From contig MAAL01000127.1 in assembly GCA_002163245.1 (NCBI GenBank), positions 124,001-188,000 of the forward strand: a stretch of DNA of 64,000 bases. Reading direction: 5' to 3'. Below, one piece after another: positions 52,386 to 61,120 of the stretch. Both the position numbers and the translations under genes were made by a program. Each line of letters starts with the position of its first letter. Within the stretch, counting starts at the first letter, position 1. This stretch comes from Gammaproteobacteria bacterium 42_54_T18. GTDB taxonomy: Bacteria; Pseudomonadota; Gammaproteobacteria; Pseudomonadales; Ketobacteraceae. The notes beneath the pieces were generated by a model. The model was not told the DNA's origin. It ran no database searches and saw only the letters and a list, made by a program, of their open reading frames with translations.

Positions 52386-53200
52386 AAGTAGCGTATTTTG
52401 GTTACAACGCATTTTCTTCATGCCTTGATGTTTTTGAGCGTCATAATCACGAGATTGTCTTTATTTTTACTGGTGAAAGCAGCCCTCATACGGATCAGAT
52501 CATTGCCTTTGCTGAACGAACATCATGTCAAATATCCTTTGAAAAACCAAACCAAGTACACATGGAAGCCCTGGTTCACGACGGCGTAGAATGTTTTTTT
52601 GCTGCAGAATATCCCTGGCGAATTCCCATTCCAGCATCTTTGCCCTTTGCGATTAACGTACATCCAACCATGCTTCCCGACGGCAAAGGTCCAACACCGC
52701 TACCCTCTTTGATTTTAAAGGACAGCCAATATTCTGGTATTACGCTTCACAAAATGACATCAAAATTTGATGACGGAGACATCTTGCTACAAGAAGCTGT
52801 TTCTCTGGATACCAATGAATCATTTGATAGTTTATCGTTAAAACTTGCTATTAAAACACCAGTATTACTAAACAAACTGTTATCCAATCTTCAGGATTAT
52901 GACCAGAGTTCAACACCTCAATGCGGAGGATCATACTGGCCAAAGCTCTCACGAGAAGATCAAACGATATACTGGAACACCACAACCGAAACGATATCCA
53001 AGAAGCTCAGGGCGTTTGGTAGCTTAGGGGTATTTTCTGAAATTGATAACCAAGCCTGCTTGATTACCGCTGCGCAATGGGAGCTACATTCACACAGTCT
53101 CCTGCCCGGAACTATTCTTTCTGCTGATAATATAGCGCTTGTTATTGCCACTAACGACGGCTTTGTTCGCATTCCCAGAAAACACCTGCTCTCTGCTTAG
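52382..53200 (+). CDS. Formyltransferase-family protein (Fmt/GART-like)
   Basis: A 272-aa protein with the formyltetrahydrofolate-dependent transferase fold. INVHPTMLPDGKGPTPLPSL gives the conserved Asn and His, and FDDGDILLQ the Asp of the catalytic trio; the C-terminal third resembles the Fmt C-terminal domain. True Fmt is about 310 aa and usually next to def, so this is more likely a sugar, amino-acid or orphan formyltransferase. Its start overlaps the ilvY stop by four bases, so it is translationally coupled to a regulator, which is unusual. Confidence 0.75.
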   Translation: MKVAYFGYNAFSSCLDVFERHNHEIVFIFTGESSPHTDQIIAFAERTSCQISFEKPNQVHMEALVHDGVECFFAAEYPWRIPIPASLPFAINVHPTMLPDGKGPTPLPSLILKDSQYSGITLHKMTSKFDDGDILLQEAVSLDTNESFDSLSLKLAIKTPVLLNKLLSNLQDYDQSSTPQCGGSYWPKLSREDQTIYWNTTTETISKKLRAFGSLGVFSEIDNQACLITAAQWELHSHSLLPGTILSADNIALVIATNDGFVRIPRKHLLSA

Positions 53201-53370
53201 TCTTAATCTTTCACTGAAAAAACAGCTTCTAAGCACAATCTATATACACTGCCCTACAAATAAAGCCTCAACAATATAAGATCACCTAAGTGACATTTGC
53301 ATTTAACCACGCCTTCCTATACAACGGTTTACCCATGACAACCAATAATTAGACAACCCTGGAGCTAACG

Positions 53371-54033
53371 ATGTCTGTTTCTGAAGCCGTTTCAAAACGA
53401 GTATCCGTCCGCGCGTTTAAAAACACACCGATTCCTGAAGTAGAGCTTCACGCTATTTTTAATAGCGCCCAATTAGCACCATCAAACTGCAATGTTCAGC
53501 CCTGGCAAGTGTTTATAGTATCCGGCGAAAAAAAGGATGCGCTAAAAAATGCTCTCATCCAAGAAGTCATGAAAGGTCAACCACCAAAGCCTGACTTTGA
53601 CTGGGTGGTACGTTATGAAGGCATCCATAAAGATCGTCAATATGGCTCCGCTAACGCGCTGTATTCGGCACTGGGTATCGAGCGAGACAATAAACCAGCC
53701 CGTCAAATGGCCATGTTAAAAAACTGGGCTTTTTTCGATGCACCTCATGTCGCTTTTTTCACGATGAGTAAATCACTCAGTATTATGGGGGCCGTTGATC
53801 TGGGAATTTACGCGCAAACACTCGCATTGTTATTAACCGACAAAGGTTATGCCAGTTGTTTCCAAGGGTCTTTGGGGCAATTTCCAGAACCGGCAAAAGC
53901 GCTGTTTGACTTGCCAGAAGACAGCGGTATTTTATTTGGTATGTCGTTTGGCTCTGCCGACGAAACCGCCGACGTTAACAATGCCAAAACTGATCGTGCT
54001 GAATTATCAGAAGCAGTAACTTTTATCGACTAA
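53371..54033 (+). CDS. Nitroreductase-family oxidoreductase
   Basis: A 220-aa FMN-dependent nitroreductase-like protein. RVSVRAFKNTPIPE (FMN phosphate contacts), APSNCNVQPWQVFIV and the C-terminal GYASCFQGSLGQFPEP are family motifs. Such enzymes reduce nitro compounds or quinones with NAD(P)H, usually as cytosolic dimers. GGAG precedes the ATG. It appears monocistronic, ending at a hairpin shared with the convergent DnaJ-like gene. Confidence 0.88.
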   Translation: MSVSEAVSKRVSVRAFKNTPIPEVELHAIFNSAQLAPSNCNVQPWQVFIVSGEKKDALKNALIQEVMKGQPPKPDFDWVVRYEGIHKDRQYGSANALYSALGIERDNKPARQMAMLKNWAFFDAPHVAFFTMSKSLSIMGAVDLGIYAQTLALLLTDKGYASCFQGSLGQFPEPAKALFDLPEDSGILFGMSFGSADETADVNNAKTDRAELSEAVTFID

Positions 54034-54054
54034 TGCACCTTATAAAAAGTCATC

Positions 54055-54089
54055 GGTTAAATAACGACTTTAAAAAAAGTTATTTAACC
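54055..54089. terminator. Hairpin between convergent nitroreductase and DnaJ-like genes
   Basis: GGTTAAATAAC (54055-54065) and GTTATTTAACC (54079-54089) form a perfect 11-bp stem. Its AT content is high and T tracts are short, so termination strength is uncertain, but the position between convergent genes fits. Confidence 0.6.
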
Positions 54090-54105
54090 GCTCTACACAA
54101 CAACA

Positions 54106-54585
54106 CTATACAACAGCGCTAAATCCACGCTTCTTATGGCGATTATCGTAGGAAGCGTGGAGTCGTTTATTGTATTTCCCCTTTCCTCCGAGCTTGTTAA
54201 AAATCGCTTGGCGAGCGCGTCCTTTCGCAACAACACGGAAACTGAGATCACCCACCTCGGTCACCTCACCTTCGGTTCCATTCACAAAAACGGTATCACC
54301 TACACTAACATCCTGAAAGTCTAGAGCGTCTGAGGCAGTATTTTGATCAGAGGGCTGTTTTTCTTGGTCTGATGTTTCGGTACATTTTGCTGTTTCCTGT
54401 ACCTTTCCTTTAGCCTTCTCAGCCCGCTCTTTTATCTTAAGTTTTGTCCGGACATGGTCGTAATATGCATTAATTTCCTGCATCTGACGAGAATCACCCC
54501 CTCGATCTGGGTGGTATTTAGCCGCTAATCGCCGATATTCTATTTTTAACTGACTAACACTCCTAACCCCAACAAAATAACTCAT
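54106..54585 (-). CDS. Small DnaJ-domain-like protein
   Basis: The 159-aa protein begins with a short J-domain-like part: LKIEYRRLAAKYHPDRGGDS has helix II and the HPD tripeptide that stimulates DnaK, followed by a helix III (MQEINAYYDHVRTKL). Helix I is barely present. A charged Lys/Glu/Gln linker (65-100) leads to a C-terminal KOW/SH3-like segment (VGDTVFVNGTEGEVTEVGDL). The ATG at 54585 has AGGAA upstream, against a longer frame to 54627. It is probably a specialised DnaK co-chaperone; the target is unknown. Confidence 0.75.
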   Translation of the reverse strand: MSYFVGVRSVSQLKIEYRRLAAKYHPDRGGDSRQMQEINAYYDHVRTKLKIKERAEKAKGKVQETAKCTETSDQEKQPSDQNTASDALDFQDVSVGDTVFVNGTEGEVTEVGDLSFRVVAKGRARQAIFNKLGGKGKYNKRLHASYDNRHKKRGFSAVV

Positions 54586-54805
54586 GTTATTCCTATCCCC
54601 TTGTTTTGTATGTTCAATATAGTTCACATCAAAACAAACTCAAGGTGATTGACACGTTGATACCATGAATACAATACGTATTAACGCCTCACAAGACCAA
54701 ATCACTCGACTATTTCATTTGACAATGTGATAACTATCGAAGTATCGTACCCACATAAGCAGATCAATAACCGACCAAGTCGACACTTTTATGAGGAATT
54801 TCACA

Positions 54806-55759
54806 ATGGCTAAGAACACTGTACACCCGTGGGCACTGAAAAATGTACCCGATCAAACCGGGAAAACCTTCGTGATAACCGGCGCTAATAGTGGCATTGG
54901 TCTGACTGCAGCTATTGCGTTAGCCAGTAAAAACGCAAAGCTCGTTATGGCTTGTCGAAATCTACAAAAAGCAGAAACAGCTAAGCAGGAAATCCTACAA
55001 ACTGCTCCCAATGCGTCCGTGGATATTGTTGAACTCAACCTCTCAGACCTTAAGTCAGTTAACCAATGTGCTGAAACAATCAATGCCAATTACGATCAAA
55101 TCGACTGTTTAATCAATAACGCAGGTTTAGGCTGGATAGATCGAGAAGAAACCACTGACGGTTTTGAAATGCACATTGGCACCAACCACTTTGGCCACTT
55201 TGCGTTAACCTCTCAATTAATTGGCTTATTAAAAAAAGCACCAAATGCACGTGTTGTTTCTATTGCTAGCCTTGCACATTATTGGGGCCGTATTCACTTT
55301 AACGATATACAGCTTAACCAAAAATACGGACGCGCTCGTGGTTATGGCCAAAGCAAGCTAGCCAATTTAATGTTTGGTTTAGAGCTGCAACGTCAATTTG
55401 ATCAAAATAACGTAAACATCAAGTCTTTGATTGTCCACCCTGGCATGTCGGGTACTAATATTACTAACGCAGCATTAGAAGCAGGTAATTTTAAACAGCT
55501 CGCAAAAATTTCCAATGCGATGGCACCCTTTCTATCACAGTCCCCTGCTTTAGGCTGCTTACCCACGTTACAAGCCGCTACCGCCCCAGATGTTCAAGGT
55601 GGGGAATATTTTGGCCCTAAGTATGCGTTTGAAGTATTTGGCACACCCAAAAAAGCCCGCATCGCAAAACATGCTAAAAATACAGTCGATGCAGCCAAAC
55701 TATGGCACCTTTCAGAAGAACTCACCGGTGTAAATTACCAAGAATCACTTGCAGGATAA
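54806..55759 (+). CDS. Short-chain dehydrogenase/reductase (copy 1)
   Basis: A classical SDR of 317 aa, close to retinol-dehydrogenase/WWOX-like members. TGANSGIGLTAAIAL is the cofactor loop, LINNAGLGW the NNAG motif, SIASLAHYWG holds the catalytic Ser and YGQSKLANL the Tyr-x3-Lys. The ATG at 54806 has GAGGA eight bases upstream. It is followed by a paralogue with an 11-bp gap between stop and start. NADP(H)-dependent reduction of a lipophilic carbonyl is likely; the substrate is unknown. Confidence 0.88.
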   Translation: MAKNTVHPWALKNVPDQTGKTFVITGANSGIGLTAAIALASKNAKLVMACRNLQKAETAKQEILQTAPNASVDIVELNLSDLKSVNQCAETINANYDQIDCLINNAGLGWIDREETTDGFEMHIGTNHFGHFALTSQLIGLLKKAPNARVVSIASLAHYWGRIHFNDIQLNQKYGRARGYGQSKLANLMFGLELQRQFDQNNVNIKSLIVHPGMSGTNITNAALEAGNFKQLAKISNAMAPFLSQSPALGCLPTLQAATAPDVQGGEYFGPKYAFEVFGTPKKARIAKHAKNTVDAAKLWHLSEELTGVNYQESLAG

Positions 55760-55769
55760 GGAAACCATT

Positions 55770-56702
55770 ATGAATTCAGGTTGGTCTACGGACGACATGC
55801 CTTCACAACAAGGTAAAATTGCTTTGATTACCGGTGCCAACAGCGGCATCGGATTTGAAGCCGCAAAAGCATTAGCTGAAAAAGGTGCTCACGTTATTAT
55901 GGCGTGTCGTAACCCACAAAAAGCCAATGAAGCAATGAACACGATTCGCCAGGATGTACCCAACGCTGATATAACATTCCTGCAAATGGATCTTGCCAGC
56001 CAAACGTCTATTAAGACTGCCATTGAAACATTTAAAAAAGGTCATACACAGCTGGATCTTTTAATTAACAATGCCGGTGTTATGTGGTTGCCAAAATCTG
56101 ACACTGAAGATGGTTATGAAATGCAATTTGGCACTAACCATTTAGGGCACTTTACATTAACTGGTTTATTGCTAGAGACACTAGTCAATACCCCAGATTC
56201 ACGTATTGTTACCGTCAGTAGTCTTGGGCATTACACGGGCAAGATTCATTTTGGCGACATCAAACTTGATAAGCGTTACGGCAAACATAAGTCTTATGCC
56301 CAAGCAAAGCTGGCAAACCTGATGTTTGCTTATGAGTTAGATCGAAAATTAAAAGCGGCAGAAAAAACCACACGCTCTATTGCGGTTCACCCTGGAGGAT
56401 CCTCAACTAACCTTGCTACCCCAGGCTTTGAAAAAGGCGCTAGCTTATTCACGGGCATGGCCAAAGTATTTTTCCCATATGTTACTCAAAACGCACAGAG
56501 CGGCGCTTTACCCACGCTTTACGGTGCAACAGCAGCGGATGCCAACGGCGGTGATTACATCGGGCCATCAAAACTATTTGAAGTCATCGGTGCACCGAAA
56601 AAAGTCAGCTCATCTCGGTACTCAAAACGTAAAGATGTTGCAGAGCAGCTTTGGCAACTGTCAGAAAATTTAACCAACATTCAGTTTGAAGCGATTGCAT
56701 AA
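55770..56702 (+). CDS. Short-chain dehydrogenase/reductase (copy 2)
   Basis: A 310-aa paralogue of the upstream SDR, with TGANSGIGFEAAKAL, LINNAGVMW, TVSSLGHYTG and YAQAKLANL at equivalent places and the same C-terminal layout (GGDYIGPSKLFEVIGAPKK, shortened). AAGGAAA precedes the ATG at 55770. Tandem duplication is clear. A terminator hairpin follows directly, so the two genes form a unit. Confidence 0.88.
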   Translation: MNSGWSTDDMPSQQGKIALITGANSGIGFEAAKALAEKGAHVIMACRNPQKANEAMNTIRQDVPNADITFLQMDLASQTSIKTAIETFKKGHTQLDLLINNAGVMWLPKSDTEDGYEMQFGTNHLGHFTLTGLLLETLVNTPDSRIVTVSSLGHYTGKIHFGDIKLDKRYGKHKSYAQAKLANLMFAYELDRKLKAAEKTTRSIAVHPGGSSTNLATPGFEKGASLFTGMAKVFFPYVTQNAQSGALPTLYGATAADANGGDYIGPSKLFEVIGAPKKVSSSRYSKRKDVAEQLWQLSENLTNIQFEAIA

Positions 56703-57006
56703 ATTCTGGCATACCAAAAGCTATGCGTTTTCATCTATACATGTGTAGATAAAAACGTATAGCTTTTTACCAGCCCCCATAGACAGACATTGTTAATTTA
56801 TATACGCCCTTTCACTCCTACACCCATCTACCCTGCCTATTCCATATTTCTTACAAAAGTTAACACAAGTCTTTCTTTAAAATCGTATTTTAGTATTTTT
56901 ATTCTAATCCGTTGACGTATGATGACGCCGCATTTTTCTTAGCATCACCATTACTCTCTTAATGTGAAAGCAGGAAAGCTATATTCATAACGTCAATGGA
57001 ATTGAT
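56703..57006. other. Intergenic region between SDR pair and SGNH lipoprotein gene
   Basis: These 304 bp contain the terminator at 56716-56768, then AT-rich DNA. I see no open frame or RNA gene, and no convincing promoter for the lipoprotein gene beyond scattered TTGACG/TATGAT-like words near 56910-56925. Confidence 0.4.
56716..56768 (+). terminator. Terminator after the SDR pair
   Basis: AAAAGCTAT-CGTTTT-ATCTA and TAGAT-AAAACG-ATAGCTTTT form a long stem of about 20 pairs broken by a few mismatches, closing with CTTTTTA. It starts 14 bp after the stop of the second SDR. Confidence 0.85.
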
Positions 57007-57777
57007 ATGCCCGCTATACCACACACTCCCAAGATCACGCTTCAATTAATCGTAGCTTCAATCCTATTGACCTGTCTTTCAGGTTGTTTTGGTGAAAGTC
57101 TATGTATCGAATACAACGCCCTACCAACTTACGACCAAAATAATGATGAAGCGATAGATTACAATATTCAAGTCATCGGTGATTCAATTCTCGCCTACCA
57201 CGAGATCACATGTAAAAGTGTCGGCCACCACCTCGGTTTAAATATTAATGAACAAGTATTAATAAAACCCATTACTGGCGCCAGGTTGCGTGAGATAAAC
57301 GAACAATACGTACCACCAAAACCCAATACTGATTATGAACTCATTATTATTGATGGTGGAGTCAATGACCTAATTGCTGATGAGAACCCCGGAACACCTG
57401 AAGACATTGCTTGTAACTGCAATGGCACTTTGAATCACGATGCTTGCTTGCAAGAGGTTGACGATATCACCCAACAAATGGGGAATATAATCGATGAAGT
57501 ACAGGCAACTTCTTCTGCAACGGTTGCCTTGATCGCCTACTACCCCCCGGAAGACGACCAATCATTTGTTGGTGCATGCTTCCCTTATATAGATCAACTC
57601 AATGAGCGCTATCGACAACTGGCAAACCTGGATTCTAGGGTAGAAATTATTGAAACCTATGGCGCAGGGTTTCCCATTATTCAAAAAACCAGCCCTTTAG
57701 GAAAAGATAACTACCATCCAACGCCCGATGGTTCAGAGCAACTGGCGTTTCTAATCCAACAACAGCTTGAGCTATAA
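57007..57777 (+). CDS. SGNH/GDSL-type esterase lipoprotein
   Basis: A 256-aa predicted lipoprotein: signal IVASILLTCLSGC with lipobox LSGC (Cys about residue 27). SGNH blocks are visible: QVIGDSILAYHE (nucleophile Ser), IIDGGVNDL (block III GxND) and DNYHPTPDGSEQ (Asp-x2-His). The protein is therefore likely an esterase or acyl hydrolase held at the outer membrane. It is not obviously co-transcribed with its neighbours. Confidence 0.85.
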   Translation: MPAIPHTPKITLQLIVASILLTCLSGCFGESLCIEYNALPTYDQNNDEAIDYNIQVIGDSILAYHEITCKSVGHHLGLNINEQVLIKPITGARLREINEQYVPPKPNTDYELIIIDGGVNDLIADENPGTPEDIACNCNGTLNHDACLQEVDDITQQMGNIIDEVQATSSATVALIAYYPPEDDQSFVGACFPYIDQLNERYRQLANLDSRVEIIETYGAGFPIIQKTSPLGKDNYHPTPDGSEQLAFLIQQQLEL

Positions 57778-57904
57778 GTCTTAGAAGTACGCTAAACAGC
57801 CATCAAGACTGTGTGTATTTTATCCAGAAGCTCTGTATTTTTGTTACGATAGTGCTAAATTAGTCGCTGCACTTTACAAAAACAACAAAAATATAGAGCG
57901 CTCC

Positions 57905-59464
57905 ATGACATTTACATACCCTAAGCATGTTCGTTTGTTCTCCCTCATTCTGTGTATTCTCTCTTCCAATCTTTACGCCGGAGGTATGGTTATCCATATG
58001 TTCCAAAGCGAGAAGGCAATAGCACAACTTGATGATTCTGATTTAAAACAATTAATTAGCCAAAATACCAACGCTTTATACAGCGGTACTCAATATCCTG
58101 ATGCAGGGTATTCTCCAAGTTTTTTGGGGCAAGAAAAACACATCTGGGGAGAAGCTAGCCATTGGGCGCCTTTTATAGAGACATACTTAGGAGTAGTCAT
58201 AGAGAAGTGCCAAGGGCGTTATTTATCTGATAGTGAATGCGGAAAGCTAGCCTCCCACTTCCTGGGCGCTGCGGCTCACGGCATCCAAGACCAAGTATTT
58301 GACGGTTTGTTTATTCCCAAAGTGACGGAGGTTGATCATAAAGGGCAAGATACTACCGATATTGGTATCGACATGGTGGTATTGAGAGAACACAGCCGTG
58401 ACCACACAATACCAAAACCCTGGTACACCCCCGCAGACGTATTGGTTGACGTATATCGACAAATGAATTTTTCCGAATCCGAAGCCAACCGATCACAAAT
58501 CCTAACCGCTACTAAGGTTTCTGAAACCGGTCGTTACGGAGAGTCGCTAATCGCCCCTTTCCTCTATTGGCATTATAAAAAACTCATGCCTTGGGGTAGC
58601 CGAAACTATATGACCTATCCAGGTGGCGTTGAGTATGGCGGGCGTATTACAGCGAACTTTTGGAAACACCTGTGGAAAAAACTCAACGGGGTTAACGATA
58701 CTGGTGCACCGAACATTACCACTATTCCTGCTTCTGGAGAGCAGCATGTATCCATCAACAAACGTGACACCGACAATAAAATCAGTGTTACCTTCGATCG
58801 CTACATTATTCCATCATCCGTTAATAACACCAGTTTTCAGGTAACCGACGCTCAAGGAAATCAGATTTTCGGATCAATAGGTTTGTTCGCTTACAGCGGT
58901 CAAACTCACGCAGAAGCGAATATGATCCAGTTCAAACCTTATGGCTCATTGGAATTTAACACTATTTATACCGTGTCCATGAACGCCAGCATATTGGATG
59001 AAGATGGGGCGAGTATTTTTGGTAATAATGGATATCAGTGGCAATTTACAACAGAAAAATCAGAGCAATACCAACAACTTAATTCACAAGGTTTCTGCTT
59101 GGGGTTACCTAAATACGAACCAAGCAGTACCTCCATTGATGTAGAACTTCAAACCTGCACAGAAACACGACATCAACACTGGTATCAAGACACCAATAAT
59201 CAATGGCACAACCGTTCACGCCCAGACCTTTGTTTAGACGTTGATGGTGATCGAGCTCGTTCCTGGAGGCGTATCAAAGCCAATACTTGCAACGATAAAT
59301 CACTACAACAATGGCAGTATGACAGTGACCTTAACAGGCTTTCATTGCTTAACGATAGCTACGCAATGGGCACCTTTCTCAATGCCTGGGCAGGGATTGA
59401 ATTGCGTTTATTTCGACCTAGAAATAATTCCCGCCAACAATGGACAAGTACACTAACGGATTAA
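57905..59464 (+). CDS. Secreted zinc-dependent phospholipase C-like protein with ricin-type tail
   Basis: The 519-aa protein starts with a signal peptide (LFSLILCILSSNLYAGG). The first half (about 25-250) resembles the zinc-dependent phospholipase C fold: HMFQSEKAIAQL, HWAPFIETYLG and HFLGAAAHGIQDQVFDGLF give the His/Asp metal ligands. Next is a Big_5/SbsA-like beta domain (about 265-395: ISVTFDRYI... YTVSMNASILDEDG), then a C-terminal beta-trefoil with QHWYQD, QQWQYD and QQWTS repeats, suited to carbohydrate binding. It is probably a secreted lipid-attacking enzyme; activity is inferred. Confidence 0.78.
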   Translation: MTFTYPKHVRLFSLILCILSSNLYAGGMVIHMFQSEKAIAQLDDSDLKQLISQNTNALYSGTQYPDAGYSPSFLGQEKHIWGEASHWAPFIETYLGVVIEKCQGRYLSDSECGKLASHFLGAAAHGIQDQVFDGLFIPKVTEVDHKGQDTTDIGIDMVVLREHSRDHTIPKPWYTPADVLVDVYRQMNFSESEANRSQILTATKVSETGRYGESLIAPFLYWHYKKLMPWGSRNYMTYPGGVEYGGRITANFWKHLWKKLNGVNDTGAPNITTIPASGEQHVSINKRDTDNKISVTFDRYIIPSSVNNTSFQVTDAQGNQIFGSIGLFAYSGQTHAEANMIQFKPYGSLEFNTIYTVSMNASILDEDGASIFGNNGYQWQFTTEKSEQYQQLNSQGFCLGLPKYEPSSTSIDVELQTCTETRHQHWYQDTNNQWHNRSRPDLCLDVDGDRARSWRRIKANTCNDKSLQQWQYDSDLNRLSLLNDSYAMGTFLNAWAGIELRLFRPRNNSRQQWTSTLTD

Positions 59465-59498
59465 TGCCCAAGGGAGCAACATTCAACAATGTAGAAAG

Positions 59499-59579
59499 TT
59501 ATTCACACTTCAACTTACTCACAACCAGAGTTAACCACATTTTCTGTGGATAACTCTGTGAGTTCTGATGTAGAAGTGT
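59499..59579. repeat. Large imperfect palindrome with DnaA-box-like sequences
   Basis: Nested arms are ACACTTC/GAAGTGT (59505-59511, 59573-59579), ACTCAC/GTGAGT (59517-59522, 59558-59563), AGAGTTA/TAACTCT (59527-59533, 59551-59557) and CCACA/TGTGG (59535-59539, 59545-59549). TGTGGATAA (59545-59553) is the exact complement of TTATCCACA; TTATTCACA (59499-59507) and TTAACCACA (59531-59539) each differ by one base. There is no T run. It lies in the 351-bp gap 59465-59815 before trmA. Confidence 0.75.
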
Positions 59580-59752
59580 CATTTAGCCATAAGGGGTATG
59601 GGCTGCAGCGAACTGTGCGTTTTTTAACCTAACCAAAATAACCCATTGAAGTGACTGAAAAATTCGAATCAACACCCTTCAGTCATTTGACAATATCATC
59701 ATAAAAACCCTTTTCACTTATCCCCGCCTCCCCAAAGGCCGGTAATTTCCCT

Positions 59753-59764
59753 TATAATGCGCGC
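59753..59764 (+). promoter_or_regulatory. trmA promoter -10 box with GC-rich discriminator
   Basis: TATAAT is followed at once by GCGCGC, 58 bp before trmA. A clear -35 box is not evident. GC-rich discriminators mark promoters under stringent and growth-rate control, and the E. coli trmA promoter is known to have rRNA-promoter-like features. Confidence 0.6.
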
Positions 59765-59815
59765 ACTTACTATAGATGCTCCTATCGACCTTTCAAACAG
59801 CACACCGGAAACTCC

Positions 59816-60898
59816 ATGTTCAGCCCAGATCCCAGTACGTACGATGCACAGCTTGAAGCCAAAATCTCTGAAATAAAGAACTTATTCACAGGCACCAGAA
59901 TTCCGGAGTTGGAAGTTTTCACCAGTGAACCGTTACATTTTCGTTACCGTACTGAATTTCGCATCTGGCAGACCCAACGAGGCTGTTTTTACGCCATGTT
60001 TGAACGGGGTAAAAGCAAAGACCCCCATGAAGTCACTGAGTTCCCTATCGCCTCAAAACGTATTAACGATCTCATGCCGCGTTTAATGGAAGCGATTAAC
60101 CGTGATGTCGTCCTCAGTAAAAAGCTGTTTCAAATTGAGTTTCTCACCACCCTTTCCGGTGAAGCGTTAGTTACGCTGATCTACCATAAACCAGTGAATG
60201 ACAACTGGGAAACAGCGGCGCGAGATCTACAGCAACAGCTAGATATATTTATTATTGGACGCTCCAGAAAACAAAAGGTGGTATTAGAACGGGATTGGGT
60301 ACTAGAAGAGCTCTCCGTTGCGAGCAAGAAACTCAAATACCAGCAAATTGAAGGCGGATTTACTCAGCCTAATGCCAAAATGAATGAGAAGATGCTGACG
60401 TGGGCTACAGAAGTATCTAAAGAGCTAAACGGTGATTTATTAGAGCTTTATTGTGGCAACGGTAACTTTTCTATCGCTCTCGCCAGTGAGTTTAACCAAG
60501 TACTTGCGACCGAAATATCGAAAACCTCTGTTAAAGCGGCGCAGTACAATAAAGAAGTCAATGGTATACAGAACCTTGAATTTGTCCGTATGTCTGCAGA
60601 AGAGTTTACCCAGGCAATGAATAAGGAACGTGAGTTTCGTCGGTTAAAAGAGATTGATTTGGATAGCTATGACTTTCAGACCGTGTTGGTCGATCCGCCA
60701 CGAGCAGGGTTAGATGAAGAGTCTATGAAAATGATTCAAGCTTATGACAATATAATTTATATCTCTTGTAACCCTGAGACGTTGAAACAGAACGTTGATA
60801 TGTTAAGTGATACGCACAGTATTGAGCGGTATGCGGTGTTTGATCAATTTCCGTATACCCATCATGTGGAGTCGGGAGTTTTGTTGAGAAGAATATAA
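59816..60898 (+). CDS. trmA: tRNA (uracil-54-C5)-methyltransferase TrmA
   Basis: TrmA makes ribothymidine at position 54 of tRNA (and a tmRNA site) using SAM. The 360 aa are close to E. coli (366). LLELYCGNGNFSIAL is the SAM loop, VLVDPPRAGLDEE the DPPR motif, YISCNPETLKQN carries the catalytic Cys and HHVESGVLL the C-terminal Glu base. The N-terminal part shows FRYRTEFRIW. CCGGAAACTCC precedes the ATG. It is transcribed alone. Confidence 0.96.
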   Translation: MFSPDPSTYDAQLEAKISEIKNLFTGTRIPELEVFTSEPLHFRYRTEFRIWQTQRGCFYAMFERGKSKDPHEVTEFPIASKRINDLMPRLMEAINRDVVLSKKLFQIEFLTTLSGEALVTLIYHKPVNDNWETAARDLQQQLDIFIIGRSRKQKVVLERDWVLEELSVASKKLKYQQIEGGFTQPNAKMNEKMLTWATEVSKELNGDLLELYCGNGNFSIALASEFNQVLATEISKTSVKAAQYNKEVNGIQNLEFVRMSAEEFTQAMNKEREFRRLKEIDLDSYDFQTVLVDPPRAGLDEESMKMIQAYDNIIYISCNPETLKQNVDMLSDTHSIERYAVFDQFPYTHHVESGVLLRRI

Positions 60899-61120
60899 TA
60901 ACGTAGAGGGTAACATCGAAAGCGGGCTTACAGTCAAAAGACGAACCCGCACGGTTCGATTGGTAATCTTCAGGGGGCACAATGGTTCAGCGAGTTCGCA
61001 TCTACACTACCCCTATCTTCTACTTCTTCCTATATAACAATTTTCTACTAAATCGGCAAGGGAGGATGAGGGAGGACCTTGCCTATATAGTGAAGCAGTT
61101 ATGCAGCAATATCTAGGCGA

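Noticed and set aside
60930-60985. tRNA-3'-end-like string (GGTTCGATT ... CAGGGGGCACA) after trmA
   Set aside because: The bases after the TTCGATT loop cannot close a T stem and no acceptor 5' half is present, so it does not fold as a tRNA.
61055-61083. GGCAAGG/CCTTGCC inverted repeat between convergent trmA and DUF4402 genes
   Set aside because: Only 7 bp with a 15-nt purine-rich loop and no T run; too weak to call a terminator.
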